This document shows, one piece after another, positions 6,072-9,600 of a stretch of DNA of 9,600 nucleotides (its first letter is position 1; each line of letters opens with the position of its first letter). Source of the stretch: an uncultured Collinsella sp. (GTDB lineage: Bacteria; Actinomycetota; Coriobacteriia; Coriobacteriales; Coriobacteriaceae); contig CABSNA010000043.1 in the NCBI GenBank assembly GCA_902478865.1, positions 1-9,600 on the forward strand, read 5' to 3'. The position numbers and the translations under genes are program-made. The notes under the pieces were generated by a model, which ran no database searches, was not told the DNA's origin, and saw only the letters and a program-made list of their open reading frames with translations.

Positions 6072-7169
6072 ATGTCCTCGACCTTTGGCAACGTTTTGCA
6101 TCTGAGCATTTTCGGCCAGTCGCACTCCCCTGCTATCGGCTGCTCACTCGACGGCATCCCGGCGGGCATCGCCGTGGACCAGGAGAAGCTGCAGGCCTTC
6201 CTCGACCGTCGCGCCCCCGGACGCGACGAGACCGCGACCAAACGACGCGAGGCTGACGCAGCCCACATCATCGCCGGTGTTGTCGATGGACATACCACCG
6301 GCGCGCCCATCGCCGCGATTATCGAGAACACCAACACGCGCTCCAAGGATTACTCCGAGCTGCGCCGCAAACCCCGCCCCGGGCACGCAGATTTCCCTGC
6401 GCGCGTGAAGTATCACAACATGCACGATGTCGCTGGTGGCGGGCATTTTTCCGGTCGCCTAACGGCACCCTTATGCATCGCCGGCGGCATTGCGCTGCAG
6501 GCACTTGAGGCCCACGGCATTCAGGTCATGGCGCATGTCGCGCAAATCGGCGGCATCTCCGACCTGCCAATGGACGATATGGTCTATCGCGAGGCCGACC
6601 GCAAGGCGATCCTTACGAACGATCTGCCGTGCATTGACGCCGCCGCAGCCGGCCGCATGCGCGAGGAGATTCTGGCCGCGCGCGACGAGCTCGACAGCAT
6701 CGGCGGCATCGTGGAGTGCGGCATTTACGGGCTTCCCGCGGGGATCGGCGACCCCATGTTCGACGGTATCGAGAACCGCATCGCACAGATTGCATTTGGC
6801 ATTCCCGCCGTAAAGGGCGTGGAGTTTGGCATGGGCTTTGCCGTGGCCGCCATGCGCGGCAGCGAGAACAACGATCCGTATCGCATCGATGCCGAGACCG
6901 GCGAGATCGAGGTCGAGTCCAACAACGCCGGCGGCATCCTGGGCGGTATTTCGACCGGTGCGCCCGTCATGTGGCGCATGGCCGTAAAGCCGACGCCCTC
7001 AATTGGCCGCGAGCAGCAGACCGTAGACATGGACGCCATGGAAAATGCCGAGCTCTCGGTCCACGGCCGTCACGATCCCTGCATCGTCCCGCGCGCCGTC
7101 CCCGTTGCCGAAGCAGCCGCGGCGCTCGCCATCTGGGACGCCCTCCTCGAGGACGCAGGCCAGCTCTAA
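6072..7169 (+). CDS. aroC: Chorismate synthase
   Basis: Removes phosphate from EPSP to form chorismate, with reduced FMN as cofactor; last step of the common pathway. Length is 365 aa. Recognisable motifs are FGQSHSPAIG (14-23, with the conserved His18), RRAPGRDE (46-53), RPGHADF (102-108), GGGHFSGRLTAPL (122-134, with His125), MRGSENND (261-268), SNNAGGILGGISTG (283-296) and RHDPCIVPRAVPVAEA (333-348). Two signatures depart from the classic forms: GQSHS in place of GESHG, and GGGHFSGR in place of GGRSSARET. Both variants are, as I recall, common in clostridial enzymes, so they mark a lineage rather than loss of function. GAGGAGG at 6059-6065, in the end of aroA, is a strong ribosome site 6 nt before ATG 6072; only one base separates the two genes. 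Confidence 0.97.
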   Translation: MSSTFGNVLHLSIFGQSHSPAIGCSLDGIPAGIAVDQEKLQAFLDRRAPGRDETATKRREADAAHIIAGVVDGHTTGAPIAAIIENTNTRSKDYSELRRKPRPGHADFPARVKYHNMHDVAGGGHFSGRLTAPLCIAGGIALQALEAHGIQVMAHVAQIGGISDLPMDDMVYREADRKAILTNDLPCIDAAAAGRMREEILAARDELDSIGGIVECGIYGLPAGIGDPMFDGIENRIAQIAFGIPAVKGVEFGMGFAVAAMRGSENNDPYRIDAETGEIEVESNNAGGILGGISTGAPVMWRMAVKPTPSIGREQQTVDMDAMENAELSVHGRHDPCIVPRAVPVAEAAAALAIWDALLEDAGQL

Positions 7170-7181
7170 CCCGACTCACCT

Positions 7182-7198
7182 GAGTTGCCCGTCAACTC
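7182..7198 (+). other. Small hairpin in the aroC-pheA gap
   Basis: GAGTTG (7182-7187) pairs with CAACTC (7193-7198) over 6 bp with a 5-base loop. The left arm can alternatively pair with ACTC at 7174-7177. There is no T run, so this is not an intrinsic terminator. It sits in the only gap over 50 nt in the operon and might act as an RNA-stability or processing element, but short pairings like this also occur by chance. Confidence 0.25.
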
Positions 7199-7222
7199 TG
7201 CCATTACGCGAAAGGGGCCTCC

Positions 7223-8368
7223 ATGGACCTTGCCGATATTCGCCAGACCATCGATGGCATCGACACCACGCTCCTCAACAGCTTTGTCGAGCGTATGGAC
7301 ATTGCCACCGAGGTCGCCAAATCAAAGATCGAGATGGGCAAGGCTGTCTTTGACCCCGCCCGCGAGCGCTCCAAACTCAACAACCTCGCCAGCCGCGCGC
7401 CCGAGCGCTACGAGGCGCAGACCATCACCCTGTTCCGTCTCCTCATGAGCATGAGCAAGGCCGAGCAGCAGCGCTACATCAACGAGCTCAAGGGCATCAC
7501 TGTCTCGCAAAAGGCCCACGCCACGGCTGCAGCCTCCGACACGCCCTTCCCTCAAACTGCCACCGTCGCTTGCCAGGGCGTTGAGGGCGCTTACAGCCAA
7601 ATCGCCGCGTGCAGGCTCTTCGACGTGCCCGACATCGCGTTTTTCGAGACCTTCGAGGGCGTCATGCGCGCCGTGCGCGACGGCTTTTGCGAGTTTGGCG
7701 TACTGCCCATCGAAAACTCAACCGCCGGCTCGGTAAACGCCGTCTACGACCTGCTCGCACAGTTCGACTTCCATATCGTGCGCTCGCTGCGCCTCAAGAT
7801 CGACCACAACTTGCTCGTCAAGCCCGGCACCAAGCTCGCCGACGTGCGCGAGGTTTACAGCCACGGCCAAGCCATTGCCCAGTGTGCGGGCTTTATCGAG
7901 TCCCACGACCTGCACGCCACCAAGTACCCCAACACCGCCATGTCGGCCGAGATGGTCGCCAGCTCCGGGCGCACCGATGTTGCCGCCATCGCATCGCGCA
8001 GCTGCGCGACACTCTATGGCCTGGAGGTGCTGGAGCCCAATATCCAGGACTCGGACAACAACTACACGCGCTTTGTCGTCATCAGCCGCGAGCCACGCGT
8101 CTATCCCGGTGCCAACCGTACCTCGCTCATGATCACCACGGCCAACGAGCCGGGCGCCCTCTATCGCGTGCTCGAGCGCTTCTACGCACTCAATATCAAC
8201 CTCATCAAGCTCGAGAGCCGCCCCATCCCCGGTCGCGACTTTGAGTTTATGTTCTACTTTGACCTGGACTGTCCCTTTGGCAGCAAGGCCCTCGACGACC
8301 TGCTCGATTCGATCGACGACGTGTGCGAGAGCTTCACCTACTTTGGCAGCTACACGGAGGTGCTCTAG
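7223..8368 (+). CDS. pheA: Bifunctional chorismate mutase / prephenate dehydratase (P-protein)
   Basis: Converts chorismate to prephenate and then to phenylpyruvate, the precursor of phenylalanine. The 381-aa protein has three parts. Residues about 1-92 form an AroQ-type chorismate mutase, with R7, R24, K35, R47 and E48 matching the E. coli active-site residues R11, R28, K39, R51 and E52. Residues about 112-290 form the dehydratase, with CQGVEGAYSQ (118-127), LPIENSTAGSVNAVYDLL (161-178) and the catalytic motif YTRF (281-284). Residues about 298-378 form an ACT domain with GALYRVL (311-317) and ESRP (331-334), the elements that bind Phe in family members, so allosteric inhibition by Phe is likely. 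The linker (about 93-112) is rich in Ala, Thr and Pro. The ribosome site AAAGGGG (7211-7217) is 5 nt before ATG. The stop directly abuts the next ATG. Confidence 0.97.
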   Translation: MDLADIRQTIDGIDTTLLNSFVERMDIATEVAKSKIEMGKAVFDPARERSKLNNLASRAPERYEAQTITLFRLLMSMSKAEQQRYINELKGITVSQKAHATAAASDTPFPQTATVACQGVEGAYSQIAACRLFDVPDIAFFETFEGVMRAVRDGFCEFGVLPIENSTAGSVNAVYDLLAQFDFHIVRSLRLKIDHNLLVKPGTKLADVREVYSHGQAIAQCAGFIESHDLHATKYPNTAMSAEMVASSGRTDVAAIASRSCATLYGLEVLEPNIQDSDNNYTRFVVISREPRVYPGANRTSLMITTANEPGALYRVLERFYALNINLIKLESRPIPGRDFEFMFYFDLDCPFGSKALDDLLDSIDDVCESFTYFGSYTEVL

Positions 8369-9600
8369 ATGACTGACGTCGCCGCAACCCGCCCCTACGG
8401 CGTGCTGGGCCGCGTGCTGGGCCACAGCTACACCCCGACCATCTACAAAGAGCTCGCTGGGCTCGAGTACGTGCGATTTGAGCGCGAGCCCGAGGACCTC
8501 GCGGCCTTTATGACGGGCGAAGAGTGGGAGGGCACCAACGTGACTATCCCTTACAAGCGCGCCGTCATGGAGTACCTGGACGAGCTGAGCCCGCTCGCTG
8601 AGCGTATGGGCAACGTCAACACCATCACGCGCCTGCCCGACGGCCGCCTGCGCGGCGACAACACCGACTACTTTGGCTTCCAATACCTGGTTGAGGAGTT
8701 GGGTGTGGAGGTTGCCGGCAAGAAGGCCCTCGTGCTCGGAGCCACCGGTGGCGCCGGCACCACGGCAACGATGGTGCTGGGAGACCTGGGCGCCATCGTT
8801 GTGCCCGTGGGTCGCACGAGCGAGGTCAACTACGGCAACATCGTGCAGCAGTCCGACGCCGCCCTACTCGTCAACTGCACGCCCGCCGGCATGTTCCCCC
8901 ATTGCCCCGACGCGCCTTGCACGCTCGAAGGGCTCAATGCGCTCGAAGGCGTTATCGACATTGTCTACAACCCCGCCCGCACGGGACTCATGCTCGAGGC
9001 CGAGCGCCGCGGTATCCCCTGCATCGGCGGCCTGCTGATGCTCGTGGCCCAAGCGGCACAGGCCGTCGAGCGCTATACCGGCCAGGTCACCCCGCGCGAG
9101 CGCATCCTGGACGTAACGGAGCGCCTGTCACGCCGCGAACAGAACATCGCGCTGATCGGCATGCCGGGCTCGGGCAAGACCCGCGTGGGTGAGCAGATTG
9201 CCCTGCTCACGGGGCGAGAGCACATCGACCTGGATCGCGCGCTTGAGGAACGCCTGGGGATGCCCTGCGCCGACTATATCGTCGAGCGCGGCGAGGCGGC
9301 CTTCCGCGAGCAGGAAACGGCGGCGCTCTCCGACATCTCCAAGCGCAGCGGCCTGGTGCTTTCCACCGGCGGTGGCGTGGTCACGCGAGACGAGAACTAT
9401 CCGCTGCTGCACCAGAACAGCAAAATTGTGATGCTCAACCGCAAGCTCGAAGAGCTCGCCCACAAGGGCCGCCCCATCACCGCACGCGACGGCATCGATA
9501 AGCTCGCGGAACAACGTATGCCACGCTACCGCGCCTGGGCCGACCACATCATCGACTCACGCGACTGCGCCGCCAATACCGCCCGCGCCCTCCTCGACAC
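8369..9600 (+). CDS. aroE-aroK: Fused shikimate dehydrogenase-shikimate kinase (partial, runs off the right edge)
   Basis: One open frame of 410 complete codons reaches the window end without a stop. Residues 1 to about 255 are shikimate dehydrogenase (3-dehydroshikimate plus NADPH to shikimate): GHSYTP (18-23), NVTIPYK with catalytic K63, GNVNTI (81-86), DNTD with catalytic D100, nucleotide-binding LGATGGAG (123-130), NCTPAGM (169-175), DIVYNPARTGLMLEA (197-211) and GGLLMLVAQAAQA (220-232). After a short charged linker, residues from about 258 are shikimate kinase: P-loop GMPGSGKT (264-271), IDLDR (D287, D289), shikimate-binding R313 in AFRE, TGGGVV (333-338), lid arginine R368 in GRP and R388 in RYRAW, equivalent to R34-loop, R58, R117 and R136-type residues of the M. 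tuberculosis kinase. About 153 residues of the kinase domain are present, close to its full 165-175. The first domain has the HSYTP variant of the usual HSxSP. The start abuts the pheA stop, and no ribosome site or start codon separates the two domains. Confidence 0.93.
   Translation, partial: MTDVAATRPYGVLGRVLGHSYTPTIYKELAGLEYVRFEREPEDLAAFMTGEEWEGTNVTIPYKRAVMEYLDELSPLAERMGNVNTITRLPDGRLRGDNTDYFGFQYLVEELGVEVAGKKALVLGATGGAGTTATMVLGDLGAIVVPVGRTSEVNYGNIVQQSDAALLVNCTPAGMFPHCPDAPCTLEGLNALEGVIDIVYNPARTGLMLEAERRGIPCIGGLLMLVAQAAQAVERYTGQVTPRERILDVTERLSRREQNIALIGMPGSGKTRVGEQIALLTGREHIDLDRALEERLGMPCADYIVERGEAAFREQETAALSDISKRSGLVLSTGGGVVTRDENYPLLHQNSKIVMLNRKLEELAHKGRPITARDGIDKLAEQRMPRYRAWADHIIDSRDCAANTARALLD

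Noticed and set aside
7170..7222. Terminator or second attenuator between aroC and pheA
   Set aside because: The 6-bp hairpin has no T run and no promoter-like element accompanies it.
1..9600. CRISPR arrays, insertion sequences, toxin-antitoxin or defence genes, phage genes
   Set aside because: No spaced repeats, terminal inverted repeats or such protein motifs were seen; all coding space is filled by the ATPase and the aro genes.

Overview
This GC-rich window (most third codon positions are G or C) holds an almost gap-free operon for aromatic amino acid biosynthesis. A divergently transcribed tRNA-Arg and a partial P-type ATPase lie on its left. The high GC content, the clostridia-like variants of the Aro enzymes and a CtpE-type cation ATPase together suggest a gut Actinobacterium of the class Coriobacteriia (Collinsella or a relative). 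That placement rests on protein resemblance from memory and was not searched.

Layout. Positions 1-27 are not genomic: they are the 3' part of the Nextera read-1 transposon adapter, left at the contig end. From 28 to 1317 on the minus strand lies the N-terminal 430 codons of a CtpE-like cation P-type ATPase, cut off by the contig end; its apparent stop codon lies in the adapter. Positions 1349-1382 (minus) are an intrinsic terminator behind tRNA-Arg(CCG) at 1394-1470 (minus), which has a near-consensus promoter at 1482-1511. The 204 bases from 1471 to 1674 hold two control regions back to back. One is the tRNA promoter with an A/T-rich upstream tract. The other is the aro leader, with a weak -10 box, a good intrinsic terminator at 1617-1641 ahead of the first gene (a probable attenuator), and a 20-codon ORF running through that terminator.

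From 1675 to the right edge the plus strand carries aroF (DAHP synthase), tyrA (prephenate dehydrogenase), aroB (dehydroquinate synthase), aroA (EPSP synthase), aroC (chorismate synthase), pheA (chorismate mutase-prephenate dehydratase-ACT) and a fused aroE-aroK (shikimate dehydrogenase-shikimate kinase) that runs off the window. Junctions are 2 nt, 36 nt, a 7-nt overlap, 1 nt, 53 nt and 0 nt, so one transcript with translational coupling is likely.

Together the genes lead from erythrose-4-phosphate plus phosphoenolpyruvate to chorismate, and on through prephenate to 4-hydroxyphenylpyruvate and phenylpyruvate. The only missing chorismate-pathway step is 3-dehydroquinate dehydratase (aroD/aroQ), perhaps just beyond position 9600. 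Likely control points are the N-terminal domain of AroF, the ACT domain of PheA and the leader terminator. I found no mobile element, CRISPR array, prophage or defence gene. The points most worth checking are the adapter artefact, the leader attenuator and the AroE-AroK fusion.
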